Source: Mermis nigrescens
Taxonomy: Eukaryota > Nematoda > Enoplea > Mermithida > Mermithidae
Direction of reading: 5' to 3'
Length of the DNA stretch: 64,000 bases
Assembly: GCA_036768485.1 (NCBI GenBank)
Contig: JAVLUZ010000748.1
Location: forward strand, 248,001-312,000
Shown here: one piece after another, positions 44,200 to 56,012 of the stretch
Numbering within the stretch: position 1 is the first letter of the stretch
Layout of the letters: the number at the start of each line of letters is the position of its first letter
Translations under genes and position numbers: made by a program
The notes under the pieces: generated by a model
Databases searched by the model: none
The model's input: the letters and a program-made list of their open reading frames with translations, nothing else
Told to the model about the DNA's origin: nothing

Positions 44200-45716
44200 T
44201 AGGTAGCGCGTTAGCGCGTGCCTTACTTGGCCACCATTTTTTCTTATATGTTTTTCACAGCGAGTGCGAAATTTGTGTCCCCCCTCACAGCTATAACGGC
44301 ACACATCTGAGAGGTGCGGTTCTTTTTAAAAGGTAGATAATAAAAAGACTTAGTGCCCTCATTTTTTTCTTGTTTACACTCAATACCGAGCGCGTCGTGA
44401 GTGTGTAAAGTTTACACTAAAAATTCAAATAATTTGCGGAGGGCCAATTTTTTTTAAAAATGTTTTCCCTAATTTAGTAGGTTACGAATCTGGTCTTAAA
44501 ATTTCTTTACACTCATTGGTTGTTGCACAGGAGTGTAAATTAGACGGTTTTTTTACAGTTTTCATGTGGCCAAGCATATCTAACTCAGTTTTACATTCTA
44601 TGCAGTCTGATTAATTTCAAAAGGTAGACGGTTAAAAAATCTAGGGGATTTTTTATTTTTTTTGAAAGTAATATTTTCGAATTTAGAGGCGGTTTATTGT
44701 AAAGTGTCTGGGACAAAAAAATATTTTTTCCCTGCCATAATCTCCACTTGGTAGATAGAACGAGGTAACTACCTTTAAAATGTGCCTCGTCTTAAGCGCT
44801 ACACGTCAAAATTTATTTTGTTTCTTTACAATCAATATTGCGTTATTAGTGCAAGTGTAAACTTTACACTGAAAAAATTTTTTTTAGTGCATAGCGTCGT
44901 GGATGATGAATTAAAAAAAATGTTTTCCCTAATTAGTAGGTTACGAATCTGGTCTTAAAATTTCTTTATACTCATTGGTTGTTGCACAGAAGTGTAAATT
45001 AGACGGTTTTTTACTGTTTTAATGTGCAAGAGCATATCTAACTCAGTTTTACATTCTATGCAGTCTAATTGGTTTCAAAAGGTAGACGGTTATAAAATCT
45101 AGGGGAAACTTTTTTTATTTTTTCCTAAAAAGTAATATTTTCGAATTTAGAGGCGGTTTATTGTAAGAGTCTGAGACAAAAAAATCTTTTTTCCTGCCAT
45201 ATTCTCCACTTAGTAGAAAGAACGTGGTAACTACCTTAGAAATCTTCCTCGTCTTAAGCGCTACACGTCAAAATTTATTTTGTTTCTTTACAATCAATAT
45301 TGCGTTATTAGTGCAGGTGTAAACTTTACACTGAAAAAATTTTTTCCGCCTAGAGCGTCGTGGATGATGAATTTTGTTAAAAAAATGTTCTCTGTGAGGT
45401 CAGAATAACGAATCTGACCTTCAAACTTTTCTACAATCAATACACAGTACCAGGGGTTTAAACTTTACACTCTAGTGGATGAGTAGAAAAACAGATTTTG
45501 TCCAAGATTTCTCTGATAACTTTTTCGGTCATGAGTTAAGATAGATTAAATTAATAAAAATAAAGTAACTTTCAAGGGCTACACGTCGAAGCAAACCGCG
45601 TTCAAAAAAACGTAATATTGAGTTGTTTATGGGGTGTAAAGTTCGAAATCTGAGGCTTTAAATGGGCGAAAAAAACAGGTTTTTTCGTATCTAATTGGTA
45701 AATCATATCAAATATT

Positions 45717-46178
45717 TTGCGGAACATAAGTTTGGCACATACAAACGTACTACGATCAAAGGGCTACAAACTGGCCAAGCCGAATTTATTTACACTCAAT
45801 GGGGCGTATCGGTTCAGATTTTTAAAGTTTACAATGTGGTGGACAGTGAAAAATACGTGTTTGTCCATATTTTTGTTCGCCACCCCTTACAAGTACTTTA
45901 TTTGTATCCTATTCGACCTCTCCCGACTTCTTCACTTCATATTTTTGTTCGCCACCCCTTAGAAAGTACTTTATTTTTATCCTATTCGACCTCTCCCGAC
46001 TTCTGAACCGAGAAAGTAGCGAACAAAAATATGGACAAACACGTATTTTCACTGTCCACCACATTGTAAACTTTAAAAATCTGAACCTAACGCCTCATTG
46101 AGTGTATATAAATTCGGTTTGGGCCAGTTTGTAGCCCTTTGATTGTAGTACGTTTGTATGTGCTAAACTTATGTTTGT
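45717..46178. repeat. long hairpin-forming inverted repeat
   Basis: Arms 45717 to about 45885 and about 46015-46178 are reverse complements with few differences. The spacer holds a direct duplication of about 65 bp (TTTTTGTTCGCCACCCCTTA at 45929 and its earlier copy). Confidence 0.85.
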
Positions 46179-46390
46179 AAACTTTACACTGAAAAAATTT
46201 TTTGGGGAAAAAATCGGTTTGGGTTTTTTTTTGAAACAGATGAAAAAAACCGATTGATTGCCCCAGATGTACATTCTTGTGCTCAATTTCCACACGCACG
46301 TACACGACCGTTAAGCGCAACGCTTAAGCGAATCGCATGAGGCCTATTGTCGTATTCATAGATCCTTTTCATATCTCTTGGTTCGTGTTG

Positions 46391-46654
46391 TTACGCCTCT
46401 TTTTCCGCGTCAGTTAAAACTGCGTGCGAGCGCAGTTTTGACGGCCACTTTAAGATTTTTATTTTACAATTAGTTTTTGAGCTTGAGAGCCTCTCCGCCA
46501 GCTTCCGCGCTGAGCGTATCTTTCTTTCTTTTCGTTGCCGTACGTGAGCAGACTCCGTACGTGCCTTTTTATCTGCTTGGCTGCAGAACTCGTCTGCTAG
46601 TTTTCCAGCGTAGTGTGCACGCTTCTTTTCGCCGTACGCTTTGTTTTTAATCAT
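46391..46654 (-). CDS. basic 87-codon open frame, unknown
   Basis: ATG-to-stop frame coding for a Lys/Arg/Ala-rich helical protein (KKRAHYAGKLADEF, ARKLAERLSSSK). It lies in a 1.2-kb island (about 46190-47380) that is G+C-richer than its surroundings and absent from the opposite arm of the surrounding inverted repeat, so it may be part of an inserted element. It resembles the basic region of a transposon or retroelement protein only in composition. No intron signals or domain were recognised. Confidence 0.2.
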   Translation of the reverse strand: MIKNKAYGEKKRAHYAGKLADEFCSQADKKARTESAHVRQRKERKIRSARKLAERLSSSKTNCKIKILKWPSKLRSHAVLTDAEKEA

Positions 46655-47730
46655 TCGTGTTTGTGCCAGCCTTTGGCAGGGCTTTGTGCCCTTGTTTAAT
46701 TACATTGTTTGATTTTACCCGATTAGCCTAACACGACGGTCGGCAGCATGTATCCTCCATGCTGTCGCTTTTTAATTGCTTCATAATTTTTCTGTCCAAA
46801 AAATATTGTAAAAATTAATCATTTAATTAACGATGCTGGGCTCGGTTGAATTTCCGTGCTGTTGAATTCTGTCCTTGTGCTACACTATACTTAGGATCCC
46901 TTAATATTTTCAAGCACCGGAATTCGGTCCAAAACAAGTTAAATAATAATCTTTTTGAGCCCTCAATTAGGTTTCCGGGGAACTTACTTTAATTGGGTAT
47001 TTAATCTCAAAGGGGTTAAGTAAGTAAGTTCACTAGGTGCGTGCGTAGAGGGCCGGGCTACCTTGAATAGGCCGGGCAGCTTGCCCCGAATCGCCGGCTG
47101 GTGATCGACCTCCTAAAAAGGGCGAGAACCCCCGTGTGAGTGCGTAAGCTTGAGATTCCGGTTAAGTAAGCGAAGTGAACGTAGCTTGAGTCTACGTTTA
47201 CACATCTGATATTTATTTGCCTTTGGGCCATTGTGGAGACTTAATTTTTTCATAAATGTTGATCGTAATATCAGAATTATGAATCCAACTGAAATTTTCT
47301 TTAAACTCTGTGGTTGTGTAAAGTTTACACTGCATATTATCTCTTGTTCTAGAGCCTTGCGGAAGCATAATTTTTTTCAAAATGTTCTACGTAAAATCAG
47401 AATTGAGAATATGACTGTTAGTTTTCTCTACACCTAGTAGTTGTGTGAAATTTGCACTAATCATTTGTTGTTAAAATGTAGTTTATACTACAAATTTATT
47501 TTACTTTCAAATCTGAGCGTTAGTGTTCCTTACACTTGATATTTGCGTAAAGTTAATGCTGAAAAACATTGATCTGTTAAAATAATGTAAGGTTGTCTTG
47601 TTTGAAAAGGATAATGCTGATGTTAAGAACAGTATTGTTTTGCGAGTTCTTGGACTGCTGTCATTATTGTGGCGTGTTACTGTATGTGTTTACTGACTGA
47701 TGTACTCAAATCATACTAATTAATAGTGGG

Positions 47731-47905
47731 GTACTAGGAAAGAAAAATGCTCCTATGGAACAAAAAAGATGAATATACTTGGAAATGTGGATTATTAAGG
47801 ATGTAAAAGGAGGGGACTAGGAAAAATCTACCTAAAGTCGCAAAATCTGCTAAAAATCACACTTTCTCTAAGCAACGCAAAAAATCGAAGTATATTCTGC
47901 GGCCA
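47731..47905 (+). repeat. family I repeat, inner end of the left arm
   Basis: About 175 bp, starts TACTAGGAAAGAAAAATGCT and ends TATATTCTGCGGCC. Other copies: 55640-55807 (+), 56796-56966 (-), 62761-62938 (+), 63175-63352 (-). Confidence 0.78.
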
Positions 47906-47954
47906 ACAGATTAAAATAAATATTCAACCATACGGGTTTAACCACATAATGCTA

Positions 47955-48310
47955 TAACATAGGCAATTTTATAAGATAGGCATGGTATGAGATACTATGT
48001 GCAACAAGATAGGCAATGCTATAAGATAGGACGTGATATAAGATACCCTGTGCTACAGGATAGGCAATACTATAAGATAGGACGTGATATAAGATACCCC
48101 GTGCTACAAGAAATGCAATGCTATAACATAGAACGTTATAAAAGATACCCCGTGCTGCAAGATAGGCAATGCTATAAGATAGGAAGTGATATAAGATACC
48201 CCGAGCTGCAAGATAGGCAATGTTATGAGATAGTATGGGATATAAGATACCCTGTGCTACGAGATAGGCAATGGTATAAGATAGATGTGATATAGATACC
48301 CTGTCTGTGC
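47955..48310 (+). repeat. tandem array, unit about 60 bp
   Basis: About six copies of a unit around GATAGGCAATGCTATAAGAT and ATAAGATACCCCGTGCTAC. Open frames on both strands here are products of the repeat. Confidence 0.88.
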
Positions 48311-48344
48311 CATAACATGCACCCTTTGCTACAACAAACAAAAA

Positions 48345-48720
48345 ATTTTTAAAACATCAAAAATATGGTTTTACCAAAAAAAATTTTCCAAAGCATCAAA
48401 AATATGGTTTGACGAAAAAAATTTTCCAAAACACCCCAAAACATCAAAAATATGAGTTTGACTAAAAAAATTTTCCAAAACATCAAAAATATGGTTTGAC
48501 GAAAAAAAATTTTCCAAAACATCAAAAATATGGTTTGACGAAAAAAATTTTCCAAAACATCCAAAAAACATCAAAAATATGGGTTTTTATTAAAAAAATT
48601 TCCAGAAAATCCCAGAACATCAAAAATATGATTATGGCTAAACAATTTTTCAAAACCATTCTGTAACGTCAAAAATATGGTTTTGATCAAAAAAATGGTT
48701 GACAAAAGACATTTTAAAAA
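48345..48720 (+). repeat. tandem array, unit about 40 bp
   Basis: About nine degenerate copies of ACATCAAAAATATGGTTTGA plus AAAAAAATTTTCCAAA. Confidence 0.88.
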
Positions 48721-49356
48721 AATCCAAAAAATAAAATATGCTTTATACCAACAATTTTTTTAGAAATATCCCAAAAACATCGAAAGTCTTGAAAAATAAA
48801 AAATTAAAGAGAGACATATCAATTCCATATAGCTATCAGGCCTAAGTTCAGCCCGGGCAACGCCTGGCAGCTCATCTAGAACTATATAAATTGAAAAATC
48901 AATATACTTGAAAAAAGGGAAAAATTAATATCCTCAAATCTTCATAAATGCGCCGAAAACAGCTGATTCTACTACTCATTTTATTTGTGGATAGGCAGGA
49001 ATACGACACATGTAAAAGCTTATAGGTATCTACCTATGTTGTTGATATTTCGAGCCCATTCAATAAAGTAAAGCAAAACCTCATGTAGCATCTATTCTGG
49101 AAAGAGTAGGTAGGTATGCTCATAAATTTATTAATAAAATGAGCTCGGGCGTGTTAAAGTTGTAAAAAGAGGAGTTTAGTTTAAAACTAAGATTACAGCA
49201 TAAATATTTTTCACATTCCTTAGAATTGTCCATGTATGCGTTTTTCTTCGAAACTTGTTTCTCTCTTATTCTTATTTGTGTTATAATATTTAATTTAAAC
49301 AATAGTCCTTCTTCCGCGTTTTTTCCAGCCTTCAGATTGATTCATCCTATTTGAAA

Positions 49357-49805
49357 ATGTTAGGCATAGGCTTTAAACTTCGGCAGCACTTTTGGCTTTT
49401 ATTACTATTCGTTATAATTCCCGCCGCTTGGATTTTATACAAAGCAGATCAATGCTTAATCGAATCGAACGATTTTATTCAAGATTTATTCCGTCCACCG
49501 ACCGAATGCCTACGAATGTGCCAAAATTTATCGATCGAAATCGATCGCGTAAAAAACGTAGAATCGCCCGCATTTTTCGCCAAATACGTCGATACGAACG
49601 TTCCGGTTATCGTCGAAGACGTCACGAATGATTGGAAGGCCATGAAAACGTTTAGTTTGGAATTTTTTGTCGACTTATACGCTAATCTAACGATTTCGGA
49701 CGATTGCCAATTTTTTAAATACAAAACTAATTTTGCGTCATTGCTACACGCTTTGGATGAATTGAAAACTAGTCGAAACCACACCAGTAATTGGTATATT
49801 GGCTG
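49357..49805 (+). CDS. JmjC-like gene exon 1 (signal anchor, start of cupin domain)
   Basis: The ATG at 49357 is followed by MLGIGFKLRQHFWLLLLFV, a basic then hydrophobic start. The frame ends with HTSNWYIGW and the donor TG|GTAAGA, which splits the Trp codon. An acceptor-like CAG at about 49334 lies just upstream, so a 5' untranslated exon is possible. Confidence 0.82.
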
Positions 49806-52800
49806 GTAAGAAGCGGTTAGTGTTTTCATGATTTTATTTTAAATGCGCTATTTAAAAAAATTCAGTACAATACATACGTTAAGTATGTTGATGTATTACT
49901 AATTATGTTTTTATTATAAAATATGTACACAATACACTATATATTAAATTGGTAGGTATTGTACATAATTTGTAGTATCGAAATGTATTTGTTAAACATA
50001 ATTTAATAGTTTTGATTTCCGCTTTAGGCAACTAAACCGCGTGTATTAATCAAATCACAAGTCATAAAAATTATTTTCTACTCACTGTGTGAATCGTTTC
50101 CGGTAGCATAGTTTCGTTAATTTGATAAAACATCGTCCTATGCCAGCCACCACGCAGATCGGAGAGAAACATGCTAAATTTTGACGAAAGTATGTATTAC
50201 GATTTGAATTGTGAAAATGTGGAATCGAGCTGAAGAAGGCTCAAAATTTTTTATTCATGTATTGCACAAAGAGTTATAACAAACATTATTTTACTAGAAC
50301 AAGGATATTTGCTACAACGTCGGCAGCACGCGCGTATGAATAAATGCATGCATAATTAAAATTACCTATGTAGTTTACTTTTTTATTGCGTCATTAGCTG
50401 TGTTTCACAGAACGTCTAAAACTATAATCGTGTTTTGTCCCAAAAAGGCATAGTGTGTTAATAATACAGGCGGAATTGCAATGAAAAGGCAACCCAGGTG
50501 CTCCGAAGTTATTACACGAAACCGTATTTTTTGCAAGATTATTCGGAATCGAGCGGATCTGACTGGATATTTATGGGAACCGCTGGATTAGGAGCTCAAA
50601 TGCATGTAAATTTGTAATAAATAAACTTTAAAAAGTGAAATTTCGGTTTATAATAAACCGTTAGCCATGTTTTTGATTTGACTCGTGTTTGAATATCTAT
50701 AAGGTTACTCAGATTTTATTTTCTTGAATATGTTAAAAGTGTTGGATCTTGGATTTTCGTAAAGGTAGGACATCAACTGTTTTCAAAACAGTGAAATTAG
50801 ATGCGAAAATACTTTTTCACATTCGGAATCGTGCTTTCTTGCCATTTTACGCTGTCTACTCTTATTTAAAATCAAAGTGTGCAAAATTTCTACAGAAAAA
50901 TTTCTAAATTTTCGACAATTTTGTGCGAAGAAAATAATTAAATTCTTTGACTTTAAAAAAAGTTTGTGAAATTTAGCAGAACGATGTTCATAGGCTTGAA
51001 TTATTGCTCAATTTATTTCATTTGTTCCTTTGAAGCAAGCTGAGTAGAAATTTTAAAAAACTCAAATTCAACCAGTTGAAGCGCAGCGTTGAACATTTTT
51101 TAAATTTATACCTAAAAAATGGAAGTAAACTAAGCTGACATTGCGATAATGCTATAGAAATTTTTTTAGGAATCATAAAAATGTTTCTTGCTATGTAAAA
51201 CTTATTCTTGGCACAACAACATTGCTTCTAGGTCGCCAAGAAAGTAAAGAGCTCATAGCATCCGAACGACCAAAAATTAGGTTAACTTGCAAAAATTGAT
51301 TTACAAATATATAAAACAAATAATAGGAAAATCAAGATGGATTCCCAGGCTTTTGCAGCTAAACTAACATCATGATTTAACAAAATGTGCCCGGAGGGGT
51401 TTGAAAATTTGAATCTCGCAGACCCTAAAACACTCTTTGTTGACCAACAGAATTCTATTTTTCCAAACTTTCTCCTGTTTTGGTTATTTTGTGACGCCGC
51501 TGGAATAAATGCAGAAAAATAGTGATTTTGCCCGTAATATTAATTCCTTGACTCTTTTTGACATTTTAAAAATTTTTTTGACCCTCCTACCTAACTCTCG
51601 TAAAAGTTCGGCTGTCCCATGTGAACATGCAAGTCATTTACTGACTTTGAGCTCAGCTCATGAATATGTACATATGGGGTTTCGGGAGGTTTTCACTCCC
51701 AGATATAGGTCCCCCTTTTCCCATAAGTCGCTATTTTACACAAATTCGCAGAAACGATGCTGTTTTAAGCGTTTTTACTACATGCTCGTGCAAAAGTGAC
51801 AAATTCTAGGCGCTTCGATCCAGATACTCATTTCGGACCGTATTTTGTTCATTTTACTCCTATTTTTTGATATTTTTTCAAAATTTTCTATGCTTTTCAT
51901 TCATAGGAAGATGAGACATCGTCAGAAAGAGTAAAAAATTATGTTTTTGACGCGTTTTGTAGCTTTTGAGCAGAAAAATGCTTCGCGCGTCTGCTTCTGC
52001 AAAACTAGTTTCATTTCTATTTATAGGTTGACAAAGTAATATATCCTTCCTGGCAGGCGCAAATAAAAGGTCAAAAATCTTGGCTGATCAAACCACCTCC
52101 CGAATGCTATTTTTCTTGCCCCGTCAAACAGCTCGTGTTTACGTTAAATCCAGGCGACACAAGTAGGTGATTAGATTTAAAGACATCGGTTTGTAGTGAG
52201 ACTGTTAACTAAAAGAAAAGGGGAAATAGTAAAAAAGGAGAACAAAAAAACAAATATGTACGAAAAGTACAAAAATATAATAGAAAATAAAAACCGAAAT
52301 AAAATGCAAAAGTGCAAAAATATAAATATACTAGAAATTTGTCAATATTTAATTATTTTTGAAATTTTCGACTACTTCTATGGATTCTTAAAGTACAGTG
52401 ACATTTTGCATTCTTTATAAAATCTTTGTCCGTATAATATCAGCTTGCGCCTTAAAATCGGCAGCTACTTTTTCAGTAAAATAAAAACTAAAAAGATCGA
52501 TTAAAAATGTTGAATAATAGATAAAAATATAGTAAAAAGATATTAAATAAGACAAAATAATGCAAGGCGATGTGATCAAATGATAAAATGATAAACAAAT
52601 AATCAGAAATCAATGCATGGAGCAATAGCAAAGTTCTAACATCAATAAGACAAAAATCATGCTAAAACCTATCTGAAATAAAATATTCTTCTAGCAGTAT
52701 TCTAAAGAAATGCGAAAATTTGCTTGGAAAGTAGTTTCAAGTTCCGATTTAGAAGCATGGGTGGTTTCTATACTTGATATTGATATAATGAGGTGGTTAA

Positions 52801-54311
52801 CGCTCAATTTATGTTTTTCAGCACCAGATTGCATTTTTTATCACTCTTAAGCATAGGTGGGCAGCACCTAAATTCTGGGGGGGGTGAAAAAATTTTCAAA
52901 GGTCAAAAAAATGGTCTTAAAAGTGGTCGTAGGTCGAAAAAAACACCATTTTTCGACGTTCCTCATCGATCACTATCCAATGGCATCAAAAAATCGCTAA
53001 AAAAGCAAAAAAATTTTCAAAATTTGAATTCTGGGGGTATTTTGATTTCTGGGGGGTATTTCAACTTCTGGGGGTGCATACTCCGAACCCTCCACGCCCA
53101 TGTGTGCTCTTAAGTACTTGGCTTAGCAGCCTTACTTATTTGTTAGAAAATGTGTTTAATTTCATTTATTTTATTGCATAATAAAAAATGATATTTGAGC
53201 TCATTTCCGAAGAAATAAGAGTTTCTTTAGAGTCTATTTTAGAGAAAACTTTGAGCGTCGCATTGTCCGAATTAGTTTACTATTTTTTTATTTCATTATT
53301 TCATTCTTTGTTTATTTTCATTTTATTCAATTTTGGGATCGATTTCACAGAAGACCATACATGGGCAGCGTCTGAGGGCGGAGGGGGGAAGTTCGATGGG
53401 GGAAAATTCCCAAAAATAGCATCAAAAATTCAATTCTGAGGGGTCTATTGATTTAAGAGGATCCGCCGGATTCTGGAGGGAAATCCAGACCATAGGTGGG
53501 TGGCACCAAAGTTCTAGGGGGGTGGGGTTTGCAAGATTTCTTCAAAGGTAAAAAAATGGCCTCAAAAATGGTGGTATGGCGAAGAAACACCATTTTTCAA
53601 CGGTTCTCATCGAGCACTATCCATTGGCATCAAAAAATTGCGAAAAAAACAAAAAAAATTAAAAAATTGAATTCTGGGGGTATACTCCCCCAAACACCCC
53701 ACGCCCAGGTATGATCTAGACCCCCTAGAGCCCCAAGCCCATGAGTGCAGGATACACGCTACTTTCCACTAGTACCAGGTTTGGTACAACGTTTCGTATG
53801 CTCTGGTATATTTTTAGTTGTTGCGAAAATAAAAGTACTCTTTTTCAATTTACATAAGACGGGATAGAGTTAAACAACCTCGAATTCGATTATTCCCATC
53901 CCTGATTTTCGGATTCATGCTAATTCCGTTCTAAAGCAGTTTTTAGGAGATCCCTGCCATCTTAAACAAAAAAGTCATTCACTCTCGTCCGAAAATCGCT
54001 AACTAATCCACTCCACAATATGTGAGTGGTGATTGAGGTTGTTTTAAGCCGTAAACAATCCGGCGGACCCCCAAAATCAATAGACCTCCAGAATTCAAGC
54101 CCACCCCGGAACTGGGCTGCTGCCCATGTATGCACTCCAACCACAATTTAGAGTCACATCTTTGTCTACGTTATATGCGCATAGATGGTTACCTTACATA
54201 TTAAAAGCTTTAATTGTTTCAGTTGTTATGAATACAAATGTGTGGTATCATAAAACCGAAGTTACGAGTGAAAACGAAATTTCGCTTAGCATCGGTTCAG
54301 AATTCGATTGA
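49357..54311 (+). CDS. membrane-anchored JmjC / cupin_8 oxygenase-like protein (whole gene, 4 exons)
   Basis: Exons 49357-49805, 50470-50605, 52027-52162 and 54223-54311 join in phase with GT-AG introns to give 269 residues. Residues about 12-28 are a hydrophobic segment after a short basic N-terminus, so a signal anchor with the catalytic part on the lumenal or outer side is likely. The body is a cupin_8/JmjC fold: VPVIVEDVTNDW near residue 86, an iron-binding H195-x-D197 pair split across exons 2 and 3, W-x-A-Q-I-x-G-x-K-x-W, PGD, and the distal H250 in NVWYH. All three iron ligands are present, which argues for an active Fe(II)/2-oxoglutarate enzyme; the substrate is unknown. It is short compared with most JmjC histone demethylases and has no chromatin-reader domains. 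The introns contain hAT-like elements D2 and D3. Confidence 0.85.
50470..50605 (+). CDS. JmjC-like gene exon 2 (first iron ligand)
   Basis: The acceptor AATACAG|G completes the Trp codon. The exon encodes YYTKPYFLQDY, then DWIFMGTAGLGAQMH; this final His is the first iron ligand. Donor CAT|GTAAAT is phase 0. Confidence 0.85.
50606..52026 (+). other. intron 2 of the JmjC-like gene
   Basis: Contains decayed family C-like DNA at about 51660-51990 (GGGTTTCGGGAGGTTTTCACTC, AGGCGCTTCGATCC). No coding content. Confidence 0.45.
52027..52162 (+). CDS. JmjC-like gene exon 3 (iron Asp, PPPEC and PGD blocks)
   Basis: The acceptor is TTTATAG|GTT. It begins V-D-K, giving the Asp of the H-x-D pair, then PSWQAQIKGQKSWLIKPPPE and a PGD turn. 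Donor A|GTAGGT is phase 1. Confidence 0.86.
52852..53106 (+). mobile_element. family D MITE D2
   Basis: 255 bp, exact TSD CTCTTAAG (52844-52851, 53107-53114). In intron 3 of the JmjC-like gene. Confidence 0.9.
53491..53713 (+). mobile_element. family D MITE D3
   Basis: TSD ATCCAGAC / ATCTAGAC (7 of 8). In intron 3 of the JmjC-like gene. Confidence 0.85.
54223..54311 (+). CDS. JmjC-like gene exon 4 (distal His, stop)
   Basis: The acceptor is TTGTTTCAG|TT. It encodes VMNTNVWYHKTEV, where the His is the third iron ligand, and ends SIGSEFD before TGA. The phase and content fit the end of the domain exactly. Confidence 0.86.
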
Positions 54312-54317
54312 AATAAA
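54312..54317 (+). terminator. poly(A) signal abutting the JmjC-like stop codon
   Basis: AATAAA follows directly after the TGA. If used, the 3'UTR would be very short; no other strong hexamer is obvious in the next 200 bases. Confidence 0.35.
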
Positions 54318-55021
54318 TGCTTTCGAACCACTTAGGTACAGATTCATTTGCTATTTCACATCACATTAAAAAGTTGCTTGCTATTTCCGTGAGCGAATGG
54401 AAAATCAGCATTTTATACCACTTTAGATTACGGACGTAGGTACATACGTACGACTTGGCTAATGTTACGTATGTCCCTGAAATTTACAGTCTATTTCGTG
54501 AAACCTTGTGCATGTGCAATCGGTTCAAAGCATGTAAACGAAACACTAAGTGGTTTCTATAAAATCTATGGTAATTGCGACTGTGCATCACACTTAAATT
54601 TTATATTATCAACTGGTATGCGCAATATGGTTAGCTTTAGTTTAAACCGTTTTTCATCGATTGCGTCGACCTGAAATGGCGTAGGAAGGGGATCCGTTGC
54701 GGTCTTATATTCTGACCATAGAAAGATCATTTTAGCTTCAAGCCAAGTCTTCGTTCATGCGAAAATTGTTATTCATGCACAAGGTTTTCGTGAAACAGAC
54801 TTTCGATGCCTTTGTCGTGAAGAGTAAAAATAAAATCGCTAACGACTGGAACTGCTGTTCAGAATGTCACAATTTCGGAAGCGTTTCACATTCATTTTAT
54901 TTAATGATTACAGTTTGCTTAAACAAAATAAATATTCCATCAATCACAGAAAAAATGAACATGTTCCAATTATTCAATTGAAAAATCAATTCCGTCTTTA
55001 AAGTTAGTACCTACCTACCTA

Positions 55022-55552
55022 TAGAGTCTGTTTCACTTGTCTGACAGCTTTTTCAATAAATGTTTTCGGAAACTACAGTAACCCCTTCTTTCTTATTTAC
55101 TCTAGGTCGCTAGATCTCATTGTAGCTACATAGCAAAGAAGGGTTTTTCAATAACATTTTTGCGGCATAATTTATTCTCTTCTTCCAGCAGATCAATCAA
55201 CTTACAGATAAAAATCGTGCATTCAGCTTGCCCTGAGTTGACACTTTAAACACAATAGATTAAGGTATTAAGAAATGACGCGAACTCCCGCATAGCTCAG
55301 TAGTAAAACGTCTGCTTGTCGTCGAAGCAACCCAGGTTCGATTCCAGCCGATAGCTTCTTATTCAGCGCACTCACTGTAGTATGTCCCAGCACTAATTAA
55401 ATGCCTAAATTAAATTTATATGGGCGGTTTAGTGCATTAAAAATGGAAGAATTAAAGCCACTCGCCCTCACTAAGCTGATAATTCGTCTTGTTTCGCTTA
55501 CTGCAGCCTCTAGAAATTTACTAAAAATCTCTCGAATAAATGAAACAGACTA
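55022..55552 (+). mobile_element. TIR element J2 with tRNA-like segment
   Basis: About 531 bp between inverted TAG(AG)TCTGTTTCA and TGAAACAGACTA ends, TA at the borders. Contains the tRNA-like block at 55284-55355. Confidence 0.82.
55284..55355 (+). repeat. tRNA-derived segment in J2
   Basis: Has B box GGTTCGATTCC, an A-box-like TAGCTCAGTAG, and an anticodon arm TGCTT-GTCGTCG-AAGCA with T33 (anticodon position reads CGT). The acceptor and T stems do not pair well, so it is a tRNA relic and not a working gene. Confidence 0.7.
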
Positions 55553-55639
55553 TAGCTCAATGAAGATCTCCAAAACTCGCTCTAGCTTTACATTCGTTTT
55601 TGAAAATTTCATCTCAGTATCGTCTTGGTTATTATTGCA

Positions 55640-55807
55640 TAGCAAAGAAAAATGCTCCGATGGAACAAAAAAGATGAATATACTTGGAATTGTGGATTAT
55701 TAAGGATGTAAAAGGAGGGGACTAGGAAGAATCTATCTAAAGTCGCAAAATCTGCTAAAAATCACACTTTCTCTAAGCATCGCAAAAAATCGAAGTATAT
55801 TCTGCGG
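55640..55807 (+). repeat. family I repeat, isolated copy
   Basis: Nearly identical to the copy at 47731 but without neighbouring arm sequence, so this block can move or be copied alone. Confidence 0.75.
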
Positions 55808-56012
55808 TCAACACATTAGAATGAATATTTAACCATAAAAATGATTGAAAAAGCAGCACGTTAGCTATGCAGCAGCTATGGAAAATGATATCGAGTAACA
55901 GTCCTTCTAAGCCAATTGAAGGAAATAGCAAAACATCGATGCATCCATAACAATTGCAAGAATTGTTGGTTCAAAACAGTAGGAAACGCGTGAGTTGACC
56001 TGAAACAGACTA

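Larger units (their letters stand above)
44200..47910 (+). repeat. left arm of a long diverged inverted repeat
   Basis: Outer end AGGTAGCGCGTTAGCGCG, then ACTTGGCCA and CACAGCGAGTG blocks. The same order is found in reverse complement at 60095-56796. A roughly 460-bp unit is tandemly duplicated here (44461 and 44921 onward), and about 46000-47380 is extra DNA absent from the other arm. GTGTAAACTTTACAC-like palindromes recur about every 150-450 bases. No supported gene. Confidence 0.7.

Noticed and set aside
45695..46006. 103-codon frame in the inverted-repeat arm
   Set aside because: The frame contains the direct duplication and hairpin arm; its counterpart in the right arm is not open.
46190..47380. 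solo LTR of a retrotransposon
   Set aside because: It is inserted, G+C-richer DNA, but no TG...CA ends with a flanking duplication could be found.
47952..48564. long open frames on both strands
   Set aside because: They follow from tandem repeat units that lack stops.
55284..55355. functional tRNA gene
   Set aside because: Only the anticodon stem pairs well, acceptor and T stems do not, and the block recurs inside element J.
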